Source: a virus. Taken from it: DNA of 36,975 nucleotides. The notes beneath the pieces were generated by a model that saw nothing but the letters and a program-made list of their open reading frames with translations, searched no databases and was not told where the DNA came from. The stretch is from positions 1 through 36,975 of the IMG/VR virus record IMGVR_UViG_3300017962_000036. The stretch is one strand, 5' to 3'. The position numbers were made by a program, and so were the translations under genes. Position 1 is the first letter of the stretch, and each line of letters opens with the position of its first letter. Below are positions 27,101 to 34,234 of this stretch, in pieces.

Positions 27101-27299
27101 TTGTACTACCAACATTTTCTGCTTCTAAAGCATCATTCAAACTTATGAGAACTGTAGAATCGGTTGCCCAATTCTTGAAGTCCGCCATGTTGACGGAATC
27201 ATCAGTTTGTATTAAAATGTCTGCGGTTGATGGTAATTTACCTATAGAAGCTCTGGTGATCTTCTTGGAGAAAAACGATCTTGATACTACTGCCGACAT
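15183..27299 (-). CDS. Giant mosaic virion/adhesin protein, 4038 aa
   Basis: At 12.1 kb this single ORF takes a third of the window. It has no signal peptide or enzyme motif and is beta-rich, Asn/Ser/Tyr-rich throughout. Recognisable parts, in order: GSGYN motif (about 227); EIISYTNY...IGVTRGECG segment (about 750-785); GPGIT module (about 1525-1600); discoidin/F5-8C-like domain (about 1736-1830, DGNLDSNFIDF to FTSDDGISYTKVS); seven propeller blades of SBBP type (about 2153-2976, for example DSLGNIY, DSTGNLW, DDNDNVY, KLDTNGTYQWGKV) interrupted by a 450-residue insertion with a lectin-like part (about 2287-2736); BNR-like second propeller (about 3370-3650, YWSFDGENW); an EYTI/TNWTDIGA module (about 3655-3700); and a GTGYE segment near the C-terminus. 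It is probably a distal fibre or host-binding protein. The start follows a weak AAAAG. Confidence 0.87.
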   Translation of the reverse strand: MSAVVSRSFFSKKITRASIGKLPSTADILIQTDDSVNMADFKNWATDSTVLISLNDALEAENVGSTTLGAQYFNRFATATLTDAKVIPDTDWLGRNLGSVGGTGDLSQTWIRKDFIDQYRVLISDVELVPTDGVAGWSNVYDLNNTSLNIDSVDGDSNLLHEIILEEDVFEYICEHQPASSGGTGATFLVVLAPNFEDVDDGQGGSDSEASGSYGVVGVSIISSGSGYNANEDLYISGSQFGGVDGIDDIRLDNIQLSGYNITIEKSQLDTGITINDFIVSSVFRNAYVTFIEENADSSEFYNIYLSVFPDTPIVSGDEVILERGSNSLWSKLNRGSSSQIRRQYYGYLFRDSIHCNVISATSGDLNYPKYTRSIKVQTKTDLSVAIPTPKDEEYSFYTQVWEDSGDSNIPNYQWDSTPISGYNKVATKTNDDGETYYEYYINFKYPSRVSINQDNILQYSVLYKNTLKQLSSNWVLDTIPNLPVSIEFRGIYTSIGFNFEYDLVSVDDAVDKASAVGGVLDCFRNRTTSIMYAWATSDINATNWPSTYYFYMSGANWRWYGRLYTPRWDSVDDSYELQQTYYAYAYGDTNLNNANSGNDVRSKDRIGIRIYTYETTSSNGPTVSTQGGGAYEILRLNSYQDYNTERGTDGLTAGTPIKYINLYPKGTANADKPQLMSDINSGGTTQNIILANLVGDVQSISWNERIGTSEPILTQTETRYYYVEYPREDNYGTSYQWNGTTYNFKYYIQIDNEIISYTNYAEVSENRYELIGVTRGECGTTAVAHQGFDSTSVIKLIYEYVVPEEARNKPFNSDGTVIGTTKQFYWRQGTYTRERPYDTNDYQTTIGKITSDSTYRYRYQTPLYGPNYFFSKGLYPNGLTFERVVEDVNYLENSLKLDEVAGLAPKMRIICSGLENSSTITISSIDIINRKVFLESTTTIFDPNIAEGAMVGNTATIEFNSTADGQTPYIAMFGVNDKGFAKVKQYQYASYTTETIQIKYYLEPYPIGNRAYEDLYGTVYQAFVSSRNQITGIQDDDETYFAPRTQTETFLIQASRDQFFSNESIPSTRLKYLYEPISDNETIVLNDSSGIGVGDVIFGPDLPNDGAVIWSLEQYGPEYPLQLYPGSVSINNTWGYSNGYSYAYFFIQNGVDDRDKITTGSIATSSAFPDTPFTVSRVYQYTWGTYVYLNPNPIWVGGISSSWLIGSGYYSPVKIKTRTKRQKYSDIIIYDYSLAAFGGEPCARFKLKKADIGNLQANISHISKISNSYFNPVYEDITDVILYTGNDYNAPVIGFENHPTEVEYYYVYVNNVTLEDPETIETYNTYLRGIPSVCEIVNIRKISDLSNTTPVEQEYRIDPIPNLNKNTRYSLDNGKVVWFATQWNEGDIELSTYYVPDQYDPSVYWLLDKNEESRYFHIAGADQKTYTIESSAGTELIQTNFVNSFAFPSLQFAIDVPVCFTNIPSALSSLLTEGVVYYVISTNSVSNSDISISATKGGSPITFPTGSGYKLKARVPQQLYQDFEATTFKEVVTFSNPAIGITIGQKVYGPGITSPEFRTIIDVTRNSSGNATEATLDAQVNNNKNQPETFSITGFNSITTQDTFNQAPENLEEELVPTFGQVTIGNTLYNYTGRTFDNNTYTFTLPVTELNQFWAIPQTKIAVRYPQSQLENSISASDSKIEVLRDPITARRFYKFVITETHFTNYSYTSLGQIRLYYDGTQVPYTNVTVTAPGTSANATQIGYITDGNLDSNFIDFNHGSVGSTTIIMEFANPVLVDAYDIVRGTSYYGSFPSAFQAFTSDDGISYTKVSTETYEAQNLTNESTGLRYMIPDAIDASLPQFGNIRIDDEIIYYGYRTNKYFGDCIIKENHSAGAIISFSPYNAIKENSIIYNGSDELSNIRVVVTDTYQPNPSASVQIKVAGLEVDNPYIFNGMSAISPTTDQINVNNIFSIKIDPTKECTYIDSSTLELEAGSIITELTPGDELLIQTTHAIGPGYKVSLLKDSTSFYINKPTVNTSISNDQCTPFRKMYIVDSQILAGLNDGLVTAANKFNNGRGFKYIPLSGCLDIKPVKCLTSKYVSFASEKFSKTLFLSDTILDPESLTGLEPKYDPETGIKNTGNYILSFEGNDYEIQSLEYPEGTQGEENAANFITTFGNPSSNYQLSTCGVAKDSLGNIYTLATGYYESSSTGDRQFLIKFDSAGDVVWAKAAESTFDFDYRPEGVQVYNDQIYCLTRNRTDNSIHIAKYDTNGTVLLDKKISSGGEEYPYGGFEFDSTGNLWITGSTKFNGLFPGDWSSSETPTVGTNYNGYWELALPWSVNFQGRLHNTAYVSTKGAIIFGAYDPLAITNMSGTSPAEDKLFFGCRSNYSCQRIRYGITGTAPNRIYHVVYEGSTSSSGSLGSPTKFHELRFYENEQTRVELSTEINNNSYSSGANSASGGGAFSFEGERVASLSWTYSGRHYRWDLPSVPNTSGWRFALHTLYDGHDNQSSGYSIVNSKDLRMCHYNANYQTNNFYTENKYLWNRPFSISFNIEMSDPNNNTQSGVFGIGWTKQNDKHGSYYWLQKHTSSSLEYASFVFTGDVWRDTDNTVRYYKTDGYSGTTPFEQQAVDLNILSGTAPFVGIKQNVFYWMDYNPSTSQMEIYYDKTNVKPASPQHTFTIQAFDSNEYYFSIFAGGYYWSTYMDNIDLKEINVTFTDNNQVVWNYNDFNFLTGMHGSNDQINTGMSLTGAYQGGMVVKLDSTTLTLLDDWRIGTSEYQWRIRDIKFDSQGYMYLAAAIYDQLLGIYKFDITSNPNNPTAIWSKVYSQIDLTYNGAEYINGLVLDDNDNVYIGGYSYSYNSDPTYQAYYTFVMKLDTNGTYQWGKVFDANASEYSYGGIDIDKTTGTTYHYGYTTSGNTGSDLILYKLDTNGNLLLAKEFGSDLSDGILVDIRNRNKSIYVENDVCYLTGFTYKNNSSRGGFLARLDLSSAPGDINGPYGRSAFNLDDAGTQYNFFDIQLPSNRTEPYTSNYSYGWYKDQQLSINNASNTYYDVVLPFAPNVFGTLIDLEKNYIKVNLTTPLKIASTYKDTVIVKSQDYRTDYQRIPNVRGLVYGPQKAVLFDNYKAVITSSSYSRSYVYSVLKSLKTSASFSEAGDINSYVILSDVNELHSEDLFVTGTNIKPGTKVKSIDYVNNVVYLTQSLLGDPSNLRFYVRRYKYNVTIVNGDTNNVFIGDTVSFIISPNPSEPIDINRSSIKYYVSNVFSETSLTINSNSSSTPSSNIMYIASKDGFSTRDFEIGAVELGGFKNNQRQQIVNTSVIADGTDGAIYDIETVQTRATREMFTTSVGKTLGRFVFKQRNFISKNRPIYWNEVVTQPTFFANTPVEKIISGLYLDLPFFASFSGTSLYWSFDGENWSNRTLANTINHISYDEPSSNILIAFANGTFKSLSITDISSGNGVDYSLLSETNVKFIKRIGSYTFAQGDNLVYYTSTNPSSVSADSIVWYSITVNNTNTVIEAEFDDYNYVLIYDIASSTNFYKNFVLSNITGLNLDIDVVADRIKGYNNVFTPIKTTAVTYGLGKFVEAGYRVFFQGVYQSPFIEIYEYENFSDITSPESTEEFDVKALTFNDGQFICAGTNLNTGRQFIRYSPNARVWIDTELYRDKEIPATEMISGQEYTIDLVEDTNWTDIGAPAGFDVGTRFTYNGVAVTGVGSCIDLSLNLISEDEHITAIEYAGFNKYVAAVHNPITLQTRFVLSALPLPATSDLNPEQYDVDNGTFRVIENVGNTTLYRYKSSVLEGNLLAWDGTNLVYFKYESGAPVETNELNEYKVIGCQTCNYYEYNGLIVPDFRTAPEQIGTDNDPESPTFGDPIFTSAPLSLFEEGLIEPRIVRAGTGYEPLTTFSNCRVSSEFGLDALLTCGTNEEGEIDTVTVTQNGKFYSDLAELQGGLILLNNTGIDPNGVLNVAPYEEGVEDERAIISFNNNVNYKQYSVYGAQAGTSGYAVLYKNLLNSSLYYIMFFDANGVFLDSNSRIFISDIAHLSSEFAFAQGL

Positions 27300-27304
27300 T
27301 TCTT

Positions 27305-30300
27305 TTAGACATCAAAGGTGTTTACGTTGTAGAGAATTCTATCAGTACCATAGATGAAGTAGTTGATAATAAAATCTCCTACAACGCCATTCTCTCCCGT
27401 ATCAGTATTTAGCCAAGCATTCTTGATAGAATACCATCTATTGCCACCTGTAGAAGCAATTCTTTCTAACCCTTTGATAACTGTTCCTTCTGTGTTTTGT
27501 GTAGAAACATAGATAAATCCAGATACACCTAAGTTAGCAGTAAGAACGGTATCAGATAATCTTCCAATTCTTAGTAGTCCTTCGTCTGTATCTAATTCTG
27601 CTGTTGATGGTGAGTATGAGAAGTTTACACCATTTTCCAAATTGTAAACAAAGTTTCCACCTGACAATGCACCAGCTTCATAATTACCATCATCATCAAC
27701 ATAAATTTGCCACGTTGTTGGAGCAGGTGATCCAGTTAGTTTATTTGCATATGCCCACTGGAATAGTCCAGCAGGTGTGACAAACACATCATCAATTGAT
27801 GCTGCTGATGGACCCCAGTTTTGTGTTGAAGATACTTTCTTAGTAAATCCAAACTTATCTTCTGTAGCAACTGGGAATCTAAACAAAGCATTTGGTTGTG
27901 CTACCTGAGAATCTTTTAGTTCAAGGCTAGCACCATCTTTTAGTTTGAGAACGTTGGAAACTTCAATATCAGCAACAGTTACTTTGTCATATGTAACCGT
28001 CTTAGAAGACGCTTCTGCTAACTGAATACGTGCGGATGACTGCAAGATAGTAGAGAATGCTTCTAGGTTTCCAACTCCGCTACTGGAAGCAGCAGTGATG
28101 TATAGATAATCATTTGGATTGATTAGTCTAGTCTGAGCACTAGTTTTTAGTTTAGGTACATTGACTGTTTCTGACTGACTACCCTTGGTGTCAATAATTT
28201 GAGAACCAATGAAGAAGTCTCCATTTGAGTTAGTGCCACTAGATCCGTTGAATCCACCATCAAGTTCTTGAGTTTGAGCATTAATAGTTTGCTGTTTGTT
28301 TAGAACAATAGTTTGGAAAGCAGGGAAACCAGTTGAATAGTTACCAGGACCAAATCCAACATATTCCCAAGTGTGACCAGATGCTCTAATATTACTTGGT
28401 CTATGTAGTTTGACTGTAATTGGTGCTAATCCATCCTGATCTTCAAACAATAGCATTCTATTGCTATATGCAGATCCGTCGTTTCTGGACGTTTCATTTA
28501 CAACAGTGAAATCATCAAACAAATCATCATCAATACCAATATCATTTTCAATATTTGATCCGCCAACTTTTTTGTATGGTTCGTTTGATTTGAAATTAAC
28601 TCTCTTCAACTTGACACCAACTAAAGCAGAATCTCCTGCTGCTATAGCATTACCACCTGTTAGTTTTTTGAATGTAATTTGGTTTGTTGAAGTCGATGAT
28701 ATTCTATAGAAAGTATCTGTATCAATTACAGATGATGTGCCTACAGAACAGAATTTTACAATATCGCCTACAACTAGATTATTAGTTCCAGCAGTTAGAG
28801 TTACAGTTGTGCCAGCATTAGATCCAATAGTATACAAAGAAACACCAGAATTAATGTTTACACCAGACTGTAGATACGTGACAAAAGTTTCTATAGTTTC
28901 TGCTGTAGTAGAATATTCTGATCTTCTTTCATAACCATCTGCCTCTAAATTGGATGCATCTACAGTCACAGTTTTGATTGTTGGAGTTGTGTCATAGATG
29001 CTGTATGCTTTTTTAGGATTCCATTCTGGTTTATCAAGATTTACATCTGGATATAAGAAATATTGATTCTGTGCATATCCAATTGGTAATTCATCATTTG
29101 TTCCCAAAATATTCTTGACATTAGCATTACTAACGGTTAAGATATAGTATCCATCCTGCTGGTTGTATTGATACTCAACTTGAGTTTCTACATTATAAAT
29201 GTAATAACTATTAGCATATGATGGTGCTTGGTCAAGTGATAACTTGATTACATACTTTCTTTCGGGTGGTTTTGATATTGTTTCTTTTGGAATTTTATAA
29301 AGAACTCTCCAGATATGATCTGTTTGTAATCTATTGTCTGGTGTTCTCTTAACAAACAAACTTGGGAAAGAAGAATTTTCTCCAAACTCTCTACTATCAA
29401 GAGTATTCAACGCATAATCCGTATTAGAATCATACCTCATCGTGATTCTCTTCAGCAATGTATTTTCTGTAGTAGAATCAATTGGATCTGCTTGAGAAAA
29501 ATCAGCGTTCAACTGCGTAGCAGCAAAAGAAGCAGCATCTACAAATTCATAGTAACTTCCATCACCTGCTTGTGACCAGTAAAATACATCATCATTTGCA
29601 ACAGCATCTTTGATGTAGATAACAACATGACCATAATATAGACCGCCTTGTGTCTCTGAATATTCCCATCCATAATACTGTCTAGTATCATTTTCGGGAA
29701 TAGAAATTGGAGTTGAATCTGCTGCAGTTTGATTTACATCTGCATCAATACAAACTTCTCCCTTTTCATTTTCATTTTCAGTAGCAGTTCCTTTTAGTCT
29801 TAGTCTTGCTTTAAATTCTTTCTGAACATCGGATCCAATATATGTTGGGAAAGAAGTATAAACATACTCATCAAAATCCGAACTAGTTTCATATTCTTCA
29901 GTTTGTGGATTGAAACCAATGTTTCTTCCTTTACCTAATAGATAGTTGATTCCATCTAATAGTAACCAACGTTTTTCTTCCGCAGTTCCTTTGTTTTCAA
30001 TGTACTCAGGAACTTCATCTTGACCATACAATCCATATGGGTTGTTTGGATTCTTGATGTAAATTTTACTAATTTTTGGTTTATCTGCTGTAGTAGCATT
30101 CTGCCATGTGGAGAATGTTCTTTGATCAATTTCACCAATGCCAATTGGTTGTGTTGTTCCGTAATTGATTCCTCTTGGGGGAATAACACCAATCAACTGA
30201 CCAGAAGAATCTTGATCAAATGCTACTCTCTTATAACCAGAACTTAGTGTAGCAATATTACCGAAGTTTGAGTTAGAGTTTGTAATTGATACGTCAGATC

Positions 30301-33300
30301 CAGTTTCTGAAATAAAGTGATCTGCATAACCAACAGCGAAAACAGATACAACTTGTAGGAAAGAATCGTTACTACACTTAATGTGGTAATGTCTCCATCC
30401 ATCTTGATACACTGCATCAACTTTGGTGTGTCTTTGATCTGCTTCAGTAACAACTTTTGTGCTATCTGCATATGTTGGCCCACCAGAAGGATTGTACAAA
30501 TATGCTCTGTCGTCTCTTTGTAGTGAGATACCAGTGTACTGTGCAAGAACCATTGATTTGAAACCAGTGGCATCATCACCATTAGCATGTAGACCACCCA
30601 TTCCATATACGGAACGTAGTGAGCAGTTGAAGATATATGGAGAAGCAGAACTTACAGTATCAATAGAGATAGGTGATGTTGCATCACCAACGATTCTGTT
30701 TTCTTCAATTCTGCGAGTCAGTTCCTCTTCACCAATGTCTGGGTTTGTCTGAGCGTTATAAATTCTAACTGCTTTTAGATAATACTCATCAAGTTCTTTT
30801 GCGTTGGCATACTTGAATGCAACTAGTCTGTGGTGACTACATGGGAAGCATCCAGTATCATCAATACCGTTTTGATTATTATAATCAACTAGATTATCAT
30901 TCACGTCAACATACTGTGGAATGTTGATAGCGTCTTTGATAGTAAGTTGCCAGAAATAAGAACCACCAGTTACTCTGAAGATAGCACTTTCTTGATCCCT
31001 ATCAAATCCAAAAGGAACACGTCTGATAGTAGTTGTTGTGCCATCATTAAGAATATCAACATACAAATCATATGAAGTAAAAATAGACTGTGCTACATCA
31101 TTGCATTCTGGAACAGATGGATCAAACAAATCTCCAGATTCAAATTTAGACTCTGAGTATGGAATTGCCGTTGAATAGAACGATGCTGCTCTAAATGTGA
31201 AGTTTGTATTAGATGCTTGATTTACATCTACAGCAGAATCTAATGTTGCAGATGTAACAGCATTATTTCCATCATAAACTACGCTAATAATTTGTCTAGT
31301 TCCAGTAATACCAGGACCTTCAATAGTAACACCAGGAACAATACCTAGTTGTGGAGTTACAAACGTAACAGTAGTTCCACTTGTAGTTGCTTGATCTACA
31401 AAAGAACTGTTTCTCATTGCCATTACTGCCATATGAGAAGCAATACGTAGAGTAGTTACAGTATCAGCAACTTCGCTATCTCCTTCAATAGTTCCCGATT
31501 TTAGTACCGCTCCATCATAGTAGAATTTTGCGCTATCATAGATGTTTGAGTTGCCACCTTTCTGAAGATCATCAACTAGAGCATCTAGATAATATCCAAT
31601 GTCTCTCTTACACTTTGCTTTATTATAATCAAGATTGTTGGCAGCATGATTGCTATCTTCCTGTAACCATCCAAATGACTCTGCTTGGATAAACTCTCTA
31701 TTACGGATAATTAGATTGCCACCATCTTGATATCTGTGTGCTGTTGCGGGAGTAGCAGGATCGGGAACATACTTTGGTCTAAGAATAGTTTTTCTTAGAT
31801 CCAGACCAATGATAGAAGTACCTCTGGGAACTACAACACCACCAGAAGGTGGGTTAATTTTATGGAGGTTTCCAATTAGTTCTTCTTCTGTGTTATAATT
31901 TGCTGCTGTATTGAAGAACGAAGCAAAGTCTGCATCAGTCTCTTGCTTTCCTGGTCTATTATCAATATCATAATCACCAGGGAATACAATGATTGTATAA
32001 TATTCGAATGCGTCAACACCAACTTCTTCTGCAATACCAGTACCAGTAGGAGTTTGTGAATTGGCAATAAATGTAGTTCCAGGATCAGAATTTGCAGCAC
32101 CAATAGTAGTCCAATTGGTATTACCAGCAATAACAATCTTATACTCTTTTCCAGGTATAATCTGCTCTGCTGGAACTTCGCCTAACTGACCCTCACCAGC
32201 AATGTATGATTGCTTTGCAACTTCAAACAATGCCCTTTCAATACTCTTGAATGGTTTATTTAAACTTCTTCCTGTTTGATCAAAAGCATCTGTTGCAAAT
32301 TCTTCGTTCTTACTAACGTAGATAGTTCTTTCATTATTTGTAAGTTCAATGTTTGCTGAGTTTTTGGTAGCAAGACCTTGAGCAACTAGAGTTCCATCAG
32401 CACGAAATAGAATTTTTGTGTTTTCATTACCACCAGTTGTAAAGTTTACACCAAAAGTATCTCTGTGGAATCCAGTGTTATCTTCGGTATCACTAAGATT
32501 TCTAAACGTAAGTGATTGATCTGTAATTAAACCAGCAGAAAGTGTTACATCTGTGGATTCAATATTAGGTACAGTTAATTTATTTGTATCTGCATTATAT
32601 ACAAGATCAGTATCATACTGAACACCTTCTGCTGAACTAGTTCCTTCTAAAATAGCAAGTGGTTTATCTGTAGTTTGTGAAGATGCAGTTAGGATTACTT
32701 TTTGAGTTTCTGTAGCAGAAAGGCTAATACTTGATGAAGATAATCCTTGTACTTGGAAACGTGCATCTTGGTTTCCACTATCAATTCTTAGAATATCCCC
32801 AATTTTATAATCTTGACCCTCTGACGTTACGGTGACGGTCTCTGGTACTGCTCCACCAGTTCCACCTGTCCAAGAAATAGTAAGAAGACTACCAGTACCA
32901 GTTACAGCAACTGTTCCAACATCTGTTCCCGTTGCAGCATATCCAGTACCAGCAACTGTTCTGAGAAGCTCATTAGCAGGACCAGATCCAATCAAAGTTT
33001 CTCTTACTTCATTTACAGCAGAAACAAGATCTGATTTATCTGTAGTAGTTAGAGTAGTTAGATCTCCAATTCTATCTAATGCTAGATCAGCATGTACCAA
33101 TCCTGTATCCGCATCTGCCTGTGCTGCTGCAGCATCTAAAACAGCTTGATCTGCAGTCGTCTTTACTTCATTGATACCATCAACAATATAAACTGCTGTT
33201 GTATCTAACGTGCTAACATCGGTAATTTCGGTAACTTGGAATTGAGCATCTCCACTACCAGCAGAAATGGTGACAGTATCTCCTACTCTGTATCCAGATC

Positions 33301-34222
33301 CAGCAAGGTCAACAGTTACAGTCGCTGGAACTGCTCCACCAGTTCCACCTGACCATCCAATTTGTAAACCAGTACCATCATTACCAGATGTAGTTGATAT
33401 AAAATTGTCTGCAGCATCATATCCAGTGCCACCAGATATTCTAGATAGTGTTACAACTTTACCATTATTAACTATCTGACCTTTTAGTTCATTGATCGCA
33501 TGAGTAATGTCTGTGTGATCAATAGTAATTAGACGATCTAGATCTCCAATTTTTGTATTGACATTACTATCATTTGTACCAACAGTACCATCCAAATTAG
33601 ACAAATTTGTATCTGTAGTGTCTAGTCTATTTTTCAGTTCATTGATAGCATCAACAACAGTTACTTGTGATGTAGTTGCTAGATTGGTTTTATCACCAAC
33701 ATAATCATTGGTTCCCTTAGGACCAATGTATCTCCAACCTTTGATACGAATAAAACCAGTTGTAGTACCACCAGAATCTACATATGTTGGCAAACTTTCT
33801 CCAATAAAAGTAAGCACACCACTGGCATAATCAAAGTGCCATTCGCCAACCCCACTATCACCTTGTGGGTAAAGTCTTTGAGTTCCGTTATTTGAATATA
33901 CTTCTACTTGATACTGCTGCCCAAATTCTGGAGAAATCCAATCAGTTAGACCAGTTGACCAAGATCTTTTTGGTTCTTTTGAAGAAAAATTGGCAGTACA
34001 TGAAACAGCAGTCGAATATTTATCTTCAACATACCCAGCAACTGCTACTGGTGTTGCTGGAATCTTATCAGAAGCAAACCAGACTAAATCACCTCTAGGA
34101 GATTCTACAGATAAAGTAGATTCGTTGTAGAGTAGTTTATCCTCAGCAACATCTGTTTTGATTTTCTTATGCCCTACCTTTTTGTAGAGATAATCTAACT
34201 TTTCAGAATCGGGAATTGCCAT
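27305..34222 (-). CDS. Giant virion structural protein, beta-helix/fibre type, 2305 aa
   Basis: The N-terminal 175 residues (MAIPDSEKLDYLYKKVGHKK start, later FIRIKGWRYIGPKG) are typical of cyanomyovirus structural proteins. Then come coiled-coil-like repeats of form IGDL..L...DLV.AINE (about 176-250 and 384-412) and two copies of a beta domain (about 256-334 and 420-495) with GGTGGAVP near their middle. From about 633 (TIYVSKNEEFATDAFDQTGR, KPFKSIERALFEVA) a pectin-lyase-like beta-helix region runs past IVFPGDYDIDNRPG and PRGTSIIGLDLRKTILRPKY. SPYIFNCSLRSVYGMGGLHA and KSMVLAQYTGISLQRDD (about 1190-1240) are conserved cyanophage blocks. CFPCSHH (about 1123-1129) may bind metal. No Shine-Dalgarno is visible. 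It probably fills the role of a T4 gp10-type baseplate/fibre hub, but homology to gp10 is not shown. Confidence 0.87.
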   Translation of the reverse strand: MAIPDSEKLDYLYKKVGHKKIKTDVAEDKLLYNESTLSVESPRGDLVWFASDKIPATPVAVAGYVEDKYSTAVSCTANFSSKEPKRSWSTGLTDWISPEFGQQYQVEVYSNNGTQRLYPQGDSGVGEWHFDYASGVLTFIGESLPTYVDSGGTTTGFIRIKGWRYIGPKGTNDYVGDKTNLATTSQVTVVDAINELKNRLDTTDTNLSNLDGTVGTNDSNVNTKIGDLDRLITIDHTDITHAINELKGQIVNNGKVVTLSRISGGTGYDAADNFISTTSGNDGTGLQIGWSGGTGGAVPATVTVDLAGSGYRVGDTVTISAGSGDAQFQVTEITDVSTLDTTAVYIVDGINEVKTTADQAVLDAAAAQADADTGLVHADLALDRIGDLTTLTTTDKSDLVSAVNEVRETLIGSGPANELLRTVAGTGYAATGTDVGTVAVTGTGSLLTISWTGGTGGAVPETVTVTSEGQDYKIGDILRIDSGNQDARFQVQGLSSSSISLSATETQKVILTASSQTTDKPLAILEGTSSAEGVQYDTDLVYNADTNKLTVPNIESTDVTLSAGLITDQSLTFRNLSDTEDNTGFHRDTFGVNFTTGGNENTKILFRADGTLVAQGLATKNSANIELTNNERTIYVSKNEEFATDAFDQTGRSLNKPFKSIERALFEVAKQSYIAGEGQLGEVPAEQIIPGKEYKIVIAGNTNWTTIGAANSDPGTTFIANSQTPTGTGIAEEVGVDAFEYYTIIVFPGDYDIDNRPGKQETDADFASFFNTAANYNTEEELIGNLHKINPPSGGVVVPRGTSIIGLDLRKTILRPKYVPDPATPATAHRYQDGGNLIIRNREFIQAESFGWLQEDSNHAANNLDYNKAKCKRDIGYYLDALVDDLQKGGNSNIYDSAKFYYDGAVLKSGTIEGDSEVADTVTTLRIASHMAVMAMRNSSFVDQATTSGTTVTFVTPQLGIVPGVTIEGPGITGTRQIISVVYDGNNAVTSATLDSAVDVNQASNTNFTFRAASFYSTAIPYSESKFESGDLFDPSVPECNDVAQSIFTSYDLYVDILNDGTTTTIRRVPFGFDRDQESAIFRVTGGSYFWQLTIKDAINIPQYVDVNDNLVDYNNQNGIDDTGCFPCSHHRLVAFKYANAKELDEYYLKAVRIYNAQTNPDIGEEELTRRIEENRIVGDATSPISIDTVSSASPYIFNCSLRSVYGMGGLHANGDDATGFKSMVLAQYTGISLQRDDRAYLYNPSGGPTYADSTKVVTEADQRHTKVDAVYQDGWRHYHIKCSNDSFLQVVSVFAVGYADHFISETGSDVSITNSNSNFGNIATLSSGYKRVAFDQDSSGQLIGVIPPRGINYGTTQPIGIGEIDQRTFSTWQNATTADKPKISKIYIKNPNNPYGLYGQDEVPEYIENKGTAEEKRWLLLDGINYLLGKGRNIGFNPQTEEYETSSDFDEYVYTSFPTYIGSDVQKEFKARLRLKGTATENENEKGEVCIDADVNQTAADSTPISIPENDTRQYYGWEYSETQGGLYYGHVVIYIKDAVANDDVFYWSQAGDGSYYEFVDAASFAATQLNADFSQADPIDSTTENTLLKRITMRYDSNTDYALNTLDSREFGENSSFPSLFVKRTPDNRLQTDHIWRVLYKIPKETISKPPERKYVIKLSLDQAPSYANSYYIYNVETQVEYQYNQQDGYYILTVSNANVKNILGTNDELPIGYAQNQYFLYPDVNLDKPEWNPKKAYSIYDTTPTIKTVTVDASNLEADGYERRSEYSTTAETIETFVTYLQSGVNINSGVSLYTIGSNAGTTVTLTAGTNNLVVGDIVKFCSVGTSSVIDTDTFYRISSTSTNQITFKKLTGGNAIAAGDSALVGVKLKRVNFKSNEPYKKVGGSNIENDIGIDDDLFDDFTVVNETSRNDGSAYSNRMLLFEDQDGLAPITVKLHRPSNIRASGHTWEYVGFGPGNYSTGFPAFQTIVLNKQQTINAQTQELDGGFNGSSGTNSNGDFFIGSQIIDTKGSQSETVNVPKLKTSAQTRLINPNDYLYITAASSSGVGNLEAFSTILQSSARIQLAEASSKTVTYDKVTVADIEVSNVLKLKDGASLELKDSQVAQPNALFRFPVATEDKFGFTKKVSSTQNWGPSAASIDDVFVTPAGLFQWAYANKLTGSPAPTTWQIYVDDDGNYEAGALSGGNFVYNLENGVNFSYSPSTAELDTDEGLLRIGRLSDTVLTANLGVSGFIYVSTQNTEGTVIKGLERIASTGGNRWYSIKNAWLNTDTGENGVVGDFIINYFIYGTDRILYNVNTFDV

Positions 34223-34234
34223 TTTGAAAAACTA

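Noticed and set aside
15183-27299. Giant ORF as sequencing or assembly artefact or as several genes
   Set aside because: The frame is uninterrupted for 4038 codons, composition is uniform, domains continue logically, and it fits tightly between neighbours. No internal ribosome binding site and start with a better fit was apparent.
34017-34024. GATAAATA within the 2305-aa gene
   Set aside because: It lies inside the coding sequence (codons for D-K-Y) far from any downstream start. Similar internal matches at 923-930, 8162-8169 and 36071-36078 show the background rate.
27305-34222. Direct identification of the 2305-aa protein as T4 gp10
   Set aside because: Position in the gene order suggests it, but I see no sequence motif linking it to gp10, so no gene symbol is given.
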